From the NCBI GenBank assembly GCA_010094025.1, contig ML991771.1, positions 248,001 through 312,000 on the forward strand: DNA of 64,000 nucleotides, read 5' to 3'. Source of the stretch: Viridothelium virens. Its lineage: Eukaryota; Ascomycota; Dothideomycetes; Trypetheliales; Trypetheliaceae. The number at the start of each line of letters is the position of its first letter. Within the stretch, counting starts at the first letter, position 1. The position numbers and the translations under genes are program-made. A model generated the notes under the pieces. The model did no database searches. It was not told the DNA's origin and saw only the letters and a list, made by a program, of their open reading frames with translations. Positions 12,378 through 24,528 of the stretch are shown piece after piece.

Positions 12378-14097
12378 TTACTGAATCATTCTAGCTGGAC
12401 TAGATTGGGCGGGCTTGAGATCACGATCTTTCACCCAATCCCATAATGTAAATATATAGGATACTAAGGCAGCAACGAAAAGGATACCTGCCATTGCAAG
12501 GCTAGCTTTTACACCAGCCTCGTGGTGCTTGAAAGTCCAGGCAATGTAATACGCTAAGACAAGAAGAGTCACTAGCGTATAGACGACCAAAGCAGCGGAT
12601 GTGAGCTCAACAGGACGAGTGATCAGGGCTGCTGCATTTTGATGGTTGAGAAAATAATGGCGATCTTCGGATGGCACAAGGTTCTCTCTCTGCATTCGAC
12701 CTGTACTTTGTCGTCCTGGAGCAGGCGAGGGTGCCACAGAGATTTCAGGAGATATTAACTGGACATTGTCTGGAATATGCTGTGGATCATTGGAATATTC
12801 CTCAGAATCGTCGTTCTGGTCAGTGTTCGGAACACTTCTCTGAGGTATTTGATCTGGTGTCGATGTCTTGGGACTTTGCAATTTCTTTGCCTCTGGTTTG
12901 ATTAAACATGGAACGTATAGCATTGGTCGGACTTTGACATACCTGCAAAGGCCTCGAAAGCTGCGAGAAGAGGTAGAGCCAGTAAAAGTAGAGCAATAAG
13001 CTGACCAAAAGTCAGGTCATCCTCCGCGCCTTTAGGATACCGGATGACCGCACGTCCGACAACTTGCCTGGCCCAAAGTACTTGGCGAATACCGTAAACA
13101 TTTCCAAAGAGCATCCAACAGATTTGCCACAAGAAAGAGTCTATAAACTCTAAGTTGATATAATTGAAAACAATGAATGACCTCAACGCCTTCTCGACAA
13201 TGTCTGGCAAGTTACAACCATCCAAGTACTTCAGCTTCTTTACGCAATTGTCTTGTCTCCGAATTGAATCGTCCAATTTTTTAGGGCTTTGAAACGATGG
13301 ATGTATCAGTCTGACAAACTTAGAGAGATAGGAGACTGTCAAAAAGATGAACAGAATTATAGCGACAAAAAGATTCAACGGCTTATTACCAGCCAGAGAT
13401 AATCCCTCAAGACGGCATTGGACAGGCACTTGGAAAGGATAGGATGCATAGAGAACTAGTAGTCCAACCATCAGCATGACATACAATATGAGCATCCCGA
13501 AGATCCTGATATACTTCAGCGTGGGGTATTTATTCAGATGATGATATAGGACGCTTAAAGTCGAAAGATGAGTAGTAGAAGAGAACCAAGCCAGAGTAAC
13601 GATGACGATGAAATGAAAGCTCGACATGCTGCAATGCTGTATATATCCTAGTAAAAGGATAGAAATCCCAGTGACTAGTTGCTGATCACTGAGAGAGAGT
13701 ACGAATCGCTCTAAAGCATCCCGCCAAGGGCCTTTATTCATTTGACTATTTCTGACATTGCGGCCACTGATGGACTCGATCACTCGAATCACTCGAAAGT
13801 CTAGTTCATTCAGGAGACCACCATTTTGTTCATCTTGGATCCAGCCGCAGAAGTATCCGATAATCACAGCAATAAGAGTAATGACAGAGGTCGCACAGAA
13901 CGCCGCTATTACCTTACGACATGGCGTTAGCAACGTATTTATCATCGATGGCACTGCACCATATACGTATGTACATGTACACTTACTCCTATGCCCGCAA
14001 TGTCAGGGTCCGCTGGCCATTGTTGAGAGGCACTCTTGCATTTGAGATTTGAAGGATCACAATAGTTCACTGAGTCGGGAATCTTGGGATGCGACAT
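12378..14097 (-). CDS. Multi-pass membrane protein of unknown function (fungal family)
   Basis: Read on the minus strand, the exons are 14097-13987, 13912-12943 and 12892-12378, giving 531 aa. Intron 1 (74 nt) is GTAAGT with a CTAAC branch, intron 2 (50 nt) starts GTATGT; phases agree. The small first exon adds a Cys-containing extracellular-type segment that ends DPDIAGIG directly before the first membrane span, which is why I start at 14097 instead of the internal ATG at 13954. About seven hydrophobic spans follow (for example AAFCATSVITLIAVIIGYF and IRIFGMLILYVMLMVGLLVL), then a Ser/Pro-rich loop and two C-terminal spans. Proteins of this layout are common in filamentous fungi and have no assigned role. 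Confidence 0.8.
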
Positions 14098-15189
14098 TGC
14101 GATATTTAGAAAAGTGAGAGCTTTTGCTGCAATAAATCCTATAACAGCTCACAACGTCTGAACAGTATTGGAGTAAGTGGACACGACTTGGGTGCCATCT
14201 GGAGCAGCAATTCTGATCAGGTCTTATTAAGAAGGCGGCGGTGGCTGTATACATGTACCTTGTCTGTCATACTCTATTTCGTCAGTGGCTCCTTGCAGCG
14301 AGGGAATTTTGGATCGGAAATCCAATCAAGCTGTAAATTGAAGCCAAGCTTTCGCCACAGCTGCGAATCTTGCTTTCTGGTGACGTGGACGCACATGCGG
14401 CACAGCTAGACTCTGAGTGGCTGAATATTGCTACAGCGACATTGCTTGCAAGATTTTCGGGCCTGAGAATGACAATTGGTGTCTGGCAAATGCTGTCGCA
14501 CAACTTTGGTCTCACAGACGCCGTGGACGCGAAGGTAGGGTGCGAGGAAACGCGTGGTAGGGGTGGGGGCAGTAGCTATGGGCGAACAGGCCAGGCCTCT
14601 AGATATGTAGCTAGCTCTAGCTCCAGATCCAAATATCCATCCTTTTCTCCGGTCCTTGATCTCAATCTCTATGCTAAGGTACTGTACTTGTCTCTTGTCC
14701 TGAAAGAACTTGGAGTGTATTTTACTAAAAGCCAAGTATCTTGAAAGCTCAAGAGGATTTTTTACGAACTTCGGGACATCCTCTTCGACAATCCAGATAC
14801 TAGAGATATCGAGATACTGAGAGATAACATGAGCGCATCTGGGAAACAATGATCTTCATCGGTGAGCTCGGTCTTCCGAGCACAGGGCCCCATTGGCAAA
14901 CCACATGAACGAATTTAGCTATGATGTGCGTGTTAGGGTCCTGGACCGCATTGAGAACGATGGAGGGTTTTGCTACCGCAAGCAGATATGAAGATCGTTA
15001 AATCCTCCACCTATGGCTGTTCATAGGAAATAGGCTCATAAAAGCTTATCTAAAGCAAGTGGGCCCCTGGTAGTATGGATCTCGCTGATATAGTAATGAG
15101 CTTATCAAGAACTATGCTAATAGGCGTCTACTGCAATGGCGTAGACCGGCCGTAATAGGGCTATTTATGTCTCAGAGTCGCGCCACACT
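14098..15189. other. Intergenic region with no supported gene
   Basis: Overlapping open frames on both strands (14370-14849) have no recognisable content and look like chance. Nothing else stands out. Confidence 0.5.
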
Positions 15190-16645
15190 TTATTCGCTCC
15201 CTCCAGTTACCATGGCTTCAATGAGACTCTCGCTATCCGCATCTTTGGTCCATATCCCTGTGATCTCTAGTCCGGCAGAGGACAGAAGAGACTGCCATTG
15301 TACGCGCGAACGCTCCATCCCGCAAAAATTCCCCATCATCGCTAGGTCAGTCCCTGTCACTTTCCACGAAGCATTCACCTCGGGCACAACGTGCTCAGAC
15401 AACAGCAATCTTGAGTAGTTGATGCGCATTGCAGGAGTCAGAGCTTTTAGGATTTGACGTGCACGATCGTCCGTCCAGTCATGGAGAACTGAATGCATGA
15501 AGTATGCACGTGCTCCTATTTCGAAACGGTATTAAGCCTTTGCCATCGCTCAGAAGGGACCAGACTTATTACGCACCTTTGACCGGCTGCACCTCAAAGA
15601 AATTGTGCCCCACTGGACGGATTCTAGGATCAAGATGGCCCGCCTCTGCAATGACTTCAGGCATATCTTGTAAGACTAGCTGTCCTTTGGAATCCGGAAA
15701 ATGATCGATGAATCGTTGTAAGTCATGGCCTTTGCCACCACCAATATCGACTAAAAGTACCCCTTTAGGATCAGCATCCTGAATAAGGCGCTCTTTGACC
15801 GGATAGAATGACTGGTCGGCCCAATAAGATCTTCCTGTTTGGTGGGCAGACATGTAGGCATTGAAGGCCTTGTGTAGCCTCGGGTGCTCTACGGTCCAAG
15901 GCCAATGCAGTAGATCAGTGTTGTGAGCAAACTGCCAAGGTCCATCCACATCGTTGTCGGGGTTTTGATAACCTATCGATGCGAGATAAGCCGGAAGCTG
16001 GAGAAGTGTTGGTCCTATGGCCTCAACGCTAAGTGACGGTGTCAGTTGTCAATTGGAGTCAGGGCCCAAACGAAAGGAAAGTCGCTGACCACCATGTTAT
16101 TCCGCCGTTATTCTCAGGTTTTGTCAATGCTCTCGTGAGATGATTTGGATAGTACAGGCCCTCAGATGTTTCGCCGATGAGCTGCATAGCAGCGAGATGC
16201 TTCAACATTCTGCCTAACAACCAATGGTGAGATTCGCGATCTTGGAGCAGCTTTCTTAGTTGGCGACTGAATTCTAACTTACTCAATAACACAGGGTCTG
16301 CTCTGGAAAGCGCTGCGAGCTCACTGCTGTGCCGTGGCGAGCCTTCACCCTCGACCAAATGATCGAATACACCTGTATCAATTGCCACCCTCAGTGCAGT
16401 GTTTCGCGCTGGCTATAGAAATGTCAGATAAGCTGAACCAGGGCGCATGTTTTTACCTCTGAGAGAGCCATCCGAACGATTGCTTCTCTTGGAGACTCGA
16501 TGGCAGTAACTAGGGAACGGGCGGCCTCAATGAGATCATCCCGACTGTTCGTTTCTCCAGACTGGAGTTGTGCGCCCAGCACCGATATGTTCTGTAGTGT
16601 TCCACCGAGATCGAACCCATAGGGGGCAGATTGAACAGCAGCCAT
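15190..16645 (-). CDS. SAM-dependent O-methyltransferase (class II, plant/fungal type)
   Basis: The enzyme would transfer a methyl group from S-adenosylmethionine to a hydroxyl of a small aromatic or polyketide-like substrate in the cytosol. Minus-strand exons are 16645-16457, 16412-16093, 16028-15577 and 15515-15190, giving 428 aa, typical for the family; introns are 44-64 nt with consistent phases. The N-terminal half is the helical dimerisation domain. The SAM-binding motif LVDIGGGKG lies in exon 3, and the catalytic histidine region is MHSVLHDWTDD in exon 4. It stands alone: no polyketide synthase, NRPS or terpene cyclase is present in the window, so a cluster role cannot be claimed. The substrate is unknown. 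Confidence 0.92.
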
Positions 16646-18409
16646 GCTGGGAATGCAGCGACTTTCAAAATTCAATTTCGTAGTAAGAGGCTGGCAAACA
16701 AACTGTGTTTGCTTTGGGATGACCACTTTAAGTTCGAGACTGACCCAAGGTCTTGTGCTTTAAGGCAGGGCTTATCTTTGATGAGGAAAAAGCAAATTTA
16801 TCGACCTTATCAGCGGATGGCGACGCGGAAAAGATACCAAATGCTCTGTATATAGATCAGGCTGAATTTATACTTGCCTTTTGGAGGACACTTGCCTGTA
16901 TGAATGCCTAGTCTATATAAGAAAAGTATCGAGCAGTGGTAAGACTCTCCGCTAATCCTTACTAAGGCCACCTATATCCGGACCTTGTCTATACCCGGGC
17001 CCTATCTATATCCGGGCCATAAATGTACTCGGGTTCTGGGTACGCTCTCCAGGTAGGTATAACATAATGAGTCCCGTTTCCCAGACGGAGTTCCTATGAA
17101 TCTAGATCTAATTTCCATATCGTGGCATTGTCCATGCTTGAAATTGATCCCGCAGATTAAATTGTAGGACAGTCTTTTGGCAATCGTGCCCGCAGTGACT
17201 TAGAATTGTGGCACTGTTGCGCCGTTTTACATCAGCCATAGATTTCCCTTTGCCGACAAGACCGTGACCTGACTTGCTCGAAGGAACTTCTGGCGAATAG
17301 TCTCGTCCCCTGTACATGATCGGAAAGTATGAACGGGATCTATCAAAGAAACCAACGATAGAAATGCGAGTGGCTTAAGATGGTGTTTCCTTCAGGATCC
17401 AGGGCGTCTGATCGAGTTGTTTATGTTCCGGTAGATACTCTTGTCAATCTCTCATTGGAAGTGGCTCTGGACGCTTTAACGCGTTGAGATCCAGTTTAGA
17501 TCTTAATTTCAGACTAATTCTGATCATGTGGCTGCTTCACATGATTCCTGATGATTGTGGAAGAGTCTTCGTCAGAGTAGAACATTTCTGTCGTGTATTC
17601 CGGCCATTGGACAGACAGATTGAAGACGTAAACGTGATCAGGCGCCCAAGCGCGAATGCAGCAAACGGGTACAGCAAAGTAGAGGCTGCACGATCACTTC
17701 TGCTTTTAGCTGGAGCTACGGCTGCTCAAGGAGCTCAAGCAAACTACCGCTAAGTCCGACACTACTGCCGTGCAGACCCGCAAGCATAACCGGTAAGACC
17801 TGACCGTGAGGAGCCTGATTTCCACTAATAAATTCGTGCAGTAAGGACTGTTTGTTAAGGGAACTGATTCGTGATCGTGATCATTGAATGTTCCGTCAGG
17901 AGCTCGATCATTCTCATGAAGTTGTGAGGTTGCAATTTTCCAGTGACCCGTTGACATGGGATATGCAATTTACATATATCGAGACGGGCAGCGCTGGGCG
18001 CAAGCATCTTGTTCACATATAATGTGGCGAATGTTCGCATTGAAATTGAAATCCAAGGCCAACGGCTTAAAGAGGTCGTTGTATGAAAGATTTATCGCGA
18101 CGCAATGCGCTTGCTCGTGCTCGTGGCTCTGGGAGGGGCTCCGACATCGGGCACGCACGTGATCTTTTGTTGCCTGTGACTCCCATCGGACGCATGGAAT
18201 CGCGAGCTTATATTCCGTAGACTTAAGTGCAAACATGTAGAACATAAAGGTAATGAGGTCCTACCTCATCCCAGTACGCCATCTCGGTCGCTGTACTTGC
18301 ATCGCTACGAGAATCTTCGAAAGTCCATAATTGCTCTTACACCAGCAGCCGTCCCACTCATCTCCACGCCACTTCGGAATTTCTAGGTAACATCCTCACA
18401 CCGGCAACA
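16646..18409. other. Gene-poor stretch (1.76 kb)
   Basis: No gene is supported. It contains the 17-bp tandem repeat at 16973-17040 and presumably the promoters of the two flanking, divergently transcribed genes. Confidence 0.5.
16973..17040. repeat. Four imperfect 17-bp tandem repeats
   Basis: Four successive 17-bp units read TATATCCGGACCTTGTC and close variants sharing the core TAT(A/C)(T/C)CCGGRCC, the last unit being the most diverged. They lie about 330 bp upstream of the O-methyltransferase start. They could be a small minisatellite or a regulator-binding array; the CCGG-centred half-palindromes resemble sites of fungal Zn-cluster factors, but that is speculation. Confidence 0.55.
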
Positions 18410-19256
18410 ATGCCTCAATACTATCCCTCCGTCTCCGATGACCTTCGCGACTGGGCCCTCGCCCAACCCCTCTTTTTCACCGCGTCCGCACCCTTGACAG
18501 GATCCCACATCAATGTCTCTCCCAAAGGTCTCCCTGCCTCCACTCTCTCGGTGCTCTCCCCAAATCTTGTCGGCTATGTTGACGCGACCGGATCGGGATG
18601 CGAGACCATCAGTCATATATATGAGAATGGGCGTGTAACATTGATGTTCTGCGGCTTTGGTAAGAGCCCACGCATCATGCGCTGGTTCTGTCAGGGGAGG
18701 GTAGTGGAGAGTGGGACGGCGAGAGAGGAGTTTGATATGTGGATGAAGAGGATGGGGAAGGAATTGACGGGGGCGAGGGCGGTGATTCTGTTGGATGTAT
18801 GGAAGGTACGTGATCCTCCCGATTCTCTTCTAGAATTCCTTTGGTGAAGGCATGTCCTATACAGGCTTACCCTAAAGCTAACGCGGTTTTGACGATTAGG
18901 TACAAACATCATGCGGATTCGGTGTCCCTCTCATGGGCAACGGCACGCCAGAGGAAGTGGCACGATCTGAAGAATGTCCAACACCCTATCAAGACAGGCC
19001 TACGTTGGGCTATTGGGCGGGCAAGATGGTCAAGAATGACAAAATACTCGAGTACCAAAGGCAGAACAACTTCACAAGCCTCGACGGTTTGCCCGGATTG
19101 AAGTATGCGAGAAAAGCCCAAGGGCGCCCGCCCTGGATGGATTTTCTGGAAATGAAAGCTAAGCGCATCGTGGCTGAGAAGGATGGTCTTTTCATAGGTG
19201 CAGTTTGCACTTTGTTGATCATGGTGCTCATACGGGTAGCTGGTATCAGAGTTTGA
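18410..19256 (+). CDS. Pyridoxamine-phosphate-oxidase-like FMN-binding split-barrel protein
   Basis: Two exons, 18410-18805 and 18900-19256, are joined by a 94-nt GTACGT...TTAG intron in phase 0, giving 250 aa. The N-terminal 130 residues have the fungal split-barrel pattern: FFTASAPLTGSHINVSPKG, then LGYVD-like and GRVTLMFCGF strands. Members bind flavin, but most fungal proteins of this subgroup have no proven reaction. Exon 2 carries CGFGVPLM and a Trp/Lys-rich tail, then a strongly hydrophobic C-terminal span (LFIGAVCTLLIMVLIRVAG) that may anchor it to a membrane. The family call is good; the activity is unknown. Confidence 0.82.
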
Positions 19257-20751
19257 GTTCTCTTTTTCCTTCTTCCATTTCCTTATTCTGTTCTTTCGTC
19301 CAGTAAGATTGACCTAGTGACCATTTCAGGCGCCGTATCGACGAGCGATGCTCAGCAACAGAGACATGCATTTGGGCTCCGCATGTCTATGGTCAGTACG
19401 AGCCTACTCTAGGACTCTTGATTAATCTCCTGTGTTCCGTTCTTGAGTACTCATCCATCCGATCCTAAAGACCCAGCTTTTCCCACGATCTCCCCCGCAA
19501 TCTTGCCATGCTGCTGCAGGTATTTTAGCTAGGGTCTTGCAACTTACCTCAAGGGTCTATGGGATTGGCACCCGCGATCTCCGGATGGTAGCTAATAGCT
19601 GTTCTATACAGCTTACCGCCACACAGCTTCACAATTATTAGAGATGACGTAATCGCACTGAACTGCTGGGCCGAAATAAACAGCCTAGTATTAAACACTG
19701 CTTCAAGATTGATGTCTACTACTTGGAAAAATAGCTGAACTTGTAAGGGGATTAATGTCTTTTCTTTTATTAACCTTTCAGTAGCGTCATTAGTACGCTC
19801 AGAAGCGCCGCAATCGGTGGTTGTTTTATCAAACGCGTACGGTAACTTGAGAAAATACTGCAAGCGTTCGAGTTAATAAAAAGAAAGAACGGTATATACC
19901 TAAGTAGTACACACTCTGTTTGGGAAGCCACAATCGGGTTTAAAACCCCCATGGACTGCTGATGTTGTCAACGCGTTAGAGACTCTTATCTATGCAAGCC
20001 CTCGAATTTGTCAAGTGGGAGCCCTGTATCCTCTCCCTCAGGAAGACTCTCGGCTAGTCAATATCGACGTAAAAGTAGATTAAAGCGTGAACTTCGCCGA
20101 ATCGGGCGAGTATGCCTTTGGAATCCACCCCTCCCCTCGTAGACTTAGCTCAATGTAGAGTTACTATTGCTGCCTGCTGCTGCTAATTACTGTGTCGAGG
20201 GTTGCTCTGTCTCTCTCCGCCTCTTCATATACTCCAGATCAAAATCTTGGCAGAAGACGTCAAGATCTAAGATAACAAGTTTACAGACAAGCAAGAATAT
20301 ATTGGAATGAAGCTTCTATGGAGAGAAAGAGCAAACGCCGACAGTCGGTCAGAATTTCAAGGCAGTCAAGTATCCTCCATCTTAACAAACCTTCATGTTT
20401 GAGAGCGGTGTACTTATCCTTCGTGGTGTCGGTAATTTGTTGATGTTGGATTTAAGATTTGAAGGAGTTGGTGCCAAGGCATTTGCCGCCAAGGATGTAC
20501 CGCCTCGTTGAAGCTGATTGTAGCTCATTCATTCGCGTCGGAGGATGATTTCAAACGTACGGAGTTCCCGTACTTACGCGTCCGGCGCAAGGCTAGCTAA
20601 GCTAGCTGGGTCCCTGACATCAGCATTGAGCAAATATTGAGCCTAATCAGCCGGATATGGGTACTCTGCAGATAATTATGCTATCCAATGCTATCCAAAA
20701 TGTTCTGGATATGGAATAGTCTATCCCATGCTCAACTAGGTACCTTACCTT
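19257..20751. other. Intergenic region with one diverged repeat
   Basis: The 1.5 kb has no supported gene. The segment 20514-20560 recurs near 23917-23961. Confidence 0.5.
20514..20560. repeat. Diverged dispersed repeat, copy A
   Basis: The stretch around CATTCATTCGCGTCGGAG and CAAACGTAC matches 23917-23961 at about 30 of 35 core positions, and weaker similarity continues downstream into a TCCGGC(G/A)CA block. It lies just upstream of the HET pseudogene. It may be a transposon remnant. Confidence 0.4.
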
Positions 20752-22823
20752 ATGTTTCCAAACCCTGGTCCTGAGAGCGCACAACTACTCTATCCCTCCA
20801 TTAAGTCACGAAATATGCAACCGAGATCCGGATTTTCTGGCTTGGTAGCAGCTCCATCATCCAACAAAAAATTTTACCACCCGCTTTTGCCGGACCTGCC
20901 GTCACCAATACGAGTCCTTGTGCTTTGGCCTGCCGCTTCGTATCAGGAGAAGATCAGATGCACACTCGGCCGCGTCAGCCTTGAGGCTGGGCTCGACTTC
21001 GAGGCATTATCTTACACCTGGGGAGACGACCAGAAATATGCAGAGATAGAACTAAATGGTGTTCCTGTCCTCGTCAAGGAAAGTCTAGATATCGCACTTC
21101 GCCATCTCCGATTTGAAAATATAAGATATCGTGTTCTTTGAGTCGACGCACTATGTATTAATCAAGATAACTTGACGGAGAAGAGCGCCCAGGTGCAGCA
21201 AATGGCTAAGGTCTATGGCACTGCGAGACAAGTTGTTGTATGGCTTGGACCAGAATCAACCGACTCGCGTCTTGCACTTGAGTTGACCTCGTGGTTTGAT
21301 CGATGGTATCGCCAGACACTAGATGAAAACGGTCATTCTCAGCTGCTTAAAGAGTCTCTCGGGCTTTGGAGAAAGAATCTCTCTCTTAGGCAACCTGTCA
21401 TGCACCTGTTTCAACGACCATGGTTCTCCAGACTTTGGGTACTGCAGGAGGTAGCATTCGCACGAGATATTGTTGCATATTGTGGCAGGCTTCAGATTTC
21501 CTTCAAGACCCTGATTTTTTTTGGAGGCTGTCTCCGAGACGTGATGGAAAGAGACGGCACCGCGGATTATTCAGTCATTCGGGCATTGACTCCGGTGCAC
21601 ATAATGGATACTGCTCTGTCAGAGCCTTCACATCAACACTTGATGCCACTGATCATGGTGTCAAGTTTTCAAGACACAAGTAATCCTCGGGACAAAGTAT
21701 ATGCGGTGCTAAATCGGTTCAAGCCATCTAGCTCAGAGCTACCCAAAGAGCGTCCATTGCTACAGCCAGACTATTCTCTATCACTATCGCAAGTCTTTCT
21801 GAAAACGGCTAGAGCGTTCATCGAGTATGATCAATGTTTGGATCTCCTCTCTCTCGCGCAGTATTCGCAAGGAACGGCGCCCACAGTGGACAATGAACTT
21901 CCAAGCTGGGTGCCTGTATGGTCAAGGCCAGCGGCATTTTCACCCACTTATCAGGATACTGTAGCAGTGCGGTTACGAGCTTGCATCGAGAGTAATCATT
22001 CGCTTCCATTTCCATTTCCTATTCATTTAATGGCTGCAAATCCAGAAATGCGCGTTTCAGAGTTACGCTTCTCTGCAGGCTTGAATTGGAGTTCGGTCCT
22101 TGAACCTCGATTCCTAGATAATGGGAGGATACTGTCACTGAGAGGGGTCAGGGTTGATAGTGTAACTAGCATTGCCCCTTCTTTGATAGGTGATGTTATC
22201 ACCCGCGGAGGGCGCCCATTTTATGACTCACTCCGCAATTGGGTCATGAAGTGTAAACTCTTGTGCAAAAGTACTCAAAGTTCTTCCACGCAACAGAATC
22301 CAATGAGCGAGGCGTTTTGGCAAAGTTGTCTTCTGTATCAAGTCATCTTCCAATCAAAAGGATGGACTCTGACGAACTTTCCAAAGATCAACGAAAGCAT
22401 TGCGGCAGCGACTAATATTCCACCTCGCAATGTCGAAGAAGAAGATCAACTCACAAACAGCTTGTCGAACCTTTGTAGACATTTTCTAATTGAGCTGAGA
22501 CACTCCTAGGCGCAGTACACGGCATTTGTTCCACTATTCTATACTCTCTACCAAATATCGTCAGGTAACATTGGTCGAGGGCCTGTCAATATGCAGGTGG
22601 GAGATTTGATAGTCGTGTTTCCAAGTGCGAACGTACCACCCGTACTTCGTAAACAGGGTGATCATTATACACTTATGGGTGATTGCTTAGTAGTAAACCC
22701 TATCACTGATATCACTGGAAACTCACTGTCTCTGCTCATAGCTTCCTACCGGGGATCATGAATGAAGTTGTTGAGCAGCTGCATGCAGGAGAGTACGAGC
22801 TTGAGGAATTCCTCATTGCTTGA
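20752..22823 (+). pseudogene. HET-domain gene inactivated by two in-frame stop codons
   Basis: One reading frame runs from 20752 to about 22690 and encodes a heterokaryon-incompatibility domain protein, but it is broken twice. A TGA at 21139-21141 falls where HET proteins have the invariant Trp of the L-W-VDALCINQ motif, so TGG has become TGA. A TAG at 22507-22509 interrupts the frame before a further stretch ending in the conserved NMQVGDLIVVF and DHYTLMGDC region. Both are single G-to-A or C-to-T changes. The last segment, up to 22823 (EVVEQLHAGEYELEEFL), is in another frame and the splice joining it is unclear. Motifs FEALSYTWGDD and RPWFSRLWVLQE support the family. Intact relatives trigger cell death on mating of unlike strains; this copy probably cannot. 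Confidence 0.85.
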
Positions 22824-24528
22824 AAATCATCGCATCGAAATAACCAACATGTTCAGTCTATTCTTGCTTTATCTGGACTGTGCCCTGAGTCCTTGGCATG
22901 TAATTGAAGCATCTTGAGAGAGTAGAAAATGCGGCTTTGTTACTTTCTTACGATAAGGTAGGTACATATCATGTTCTATATCTTCGCCTCATCCTTAGGA
23001 TCCTTCTCTTCATTCTTGGTCTTCTTCTCCTTCCCCTCGAAGTGCTGCTCGCTGTCTGATGTCACGTACAGAGGAAGAGCCTAAGCGAAGAGACTCGCAA
23101 TAAGACCGAAACGGACCAATTACAATACGGGTACGGCCGCCAAACGGTACGTCATATTCTTTTGGGATGCAAAAATTGGGCGGAGGAACGGCATCGGATG
23201 TGGGCAGGTAAGCAGCCATGCATGGGCATCATGCACTTTCTCTGCAGCTCGATAATGGCAGTACAAGCAGCCAAGTCGATGATCAGGACGGAACTGCTGG
23301 AGCAATTCCGGGCAGTGCTGTCCACAGTACACCAGTGTCCTTCACCGTGACCGAGTGATATTGGTATACAGATGTTAAGGAGGGCAAGGAAAGGTCTGAT
23401 AAGAGCGTAGATACAGGATAACCATTAGAGCTATAGATAGATAGAGATCAACCTACGTTAGAGTGGATGGGAAAGCAGTTCCTGGGAAGAGAGCGGCTTG
23501 AACTCCCGAGTCCAGATGAGGGATGACTTGTATTTATAGCTGTACGCTGCATAGCTGGCACTAGGAAAGCTAGGCCAGCCAATGAAATCTCTCTCCCTCT
23601 CTCTCTTGTCCCAGAAATATGATTGTCCCAGCAGTACTTATCCCGGGAAATCTTCCGTCTCAGGAAAATGTGTCCCAGTACCAGATCTGTCCTAGAACAT
23701 TCCATGCTCACTTTTTTTTATCGTTATTATCGTTATTATTTCAGAGGCTAATACCCTAACGGTAGCTATAAAACATACAGCTGTAAACATAGGTGTCCAT
23801 CTTGTTCCAGCTGTACACCCGTTCCTCCTACCATTCTGATGTAGATATATCCCTATTTGCAGCTTGAAGAATTGGCCTGTATAGAGCCTTGACTTGATCT
23901 TACACAAAGTTACCTTGATCGTTGCCCATCCATTCGCGGCGGAGAATTATTTCAAGCGTACTAGTGTGCGCGGTTGCGGAAATTCCCACGATACTCATGA
24001 CTAGAGTGCGCATCCGGCACAGTGCGCGGATACCGTAGCTTAGCTTCACTTACCAGGTATCGTAGGTATCGTAGGTGAGTAGCTTCCAACCCTCCATGGC
24101 GTCTAACACGTCGCTGCACTGTTTTCGTCCAACGATCTAGGTTCTCCGAAATCTGTGATTTTGTTGAGCGATAAAGAATACTGTACTCCGTACACACGAA
24201 GAAAAAAAAGTGTATCAGCATTCGAGACAAATGTCGATTGATGACGACGATGATGTAGCTGGCCAGGTGGTGAAGCTGAGGCTGAAATCTGAGACTACGA
24301 TACTCTAACTTCATAGAGTATAGCCTAGGTTTATTTTGCCGACTGCCAAATCTGCTACACTGCCTGGTGCGTTCAGCAGTGTAGGAGGCACAGCGCTGCT
24401 CCCTTCCCACAATCAGCACATTGACAGCTGGCTGAGAGGGGAGCGAGGAACTTGAAATGTGGCTGAATGCCGATATAGCTAATCAGTGATGACCAAACAT
24501 AGTCCTTGCTCTTCTGGATTGGACTACC
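22824..24528. other. Gene-poor stretch (1.7 kb)
   Basis: No gene is supported. It contains the second copy of a diverged repeat (23917-23961) and a short TCGTTATTA duplication near 23719-23738. Confidence 0.5.
23917..23961. repeat. Diverged dispersed repeat, copy B
   Basis: This matches 20514-20560 around CATTCGCGGCGGAG and CAAGCGTAC. The downstream sequence also carries a related GCGCATCCGGCACA block. See copy A. Confidence 0.4.

Noticed and set aside
14406-14849. 147-codon minus-strand open frame
   Set aside because: It overlaps another open frame on the opposite strand; neither has a recognisable domain or a conserved-looking pattern.
15190-18409. A secondary-metabolite cluster around the O-methyltransferase
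   Set aside because: No backbone synthase, P450, transporter or cluster regulator is present nearby; the methyltransferase is alone.
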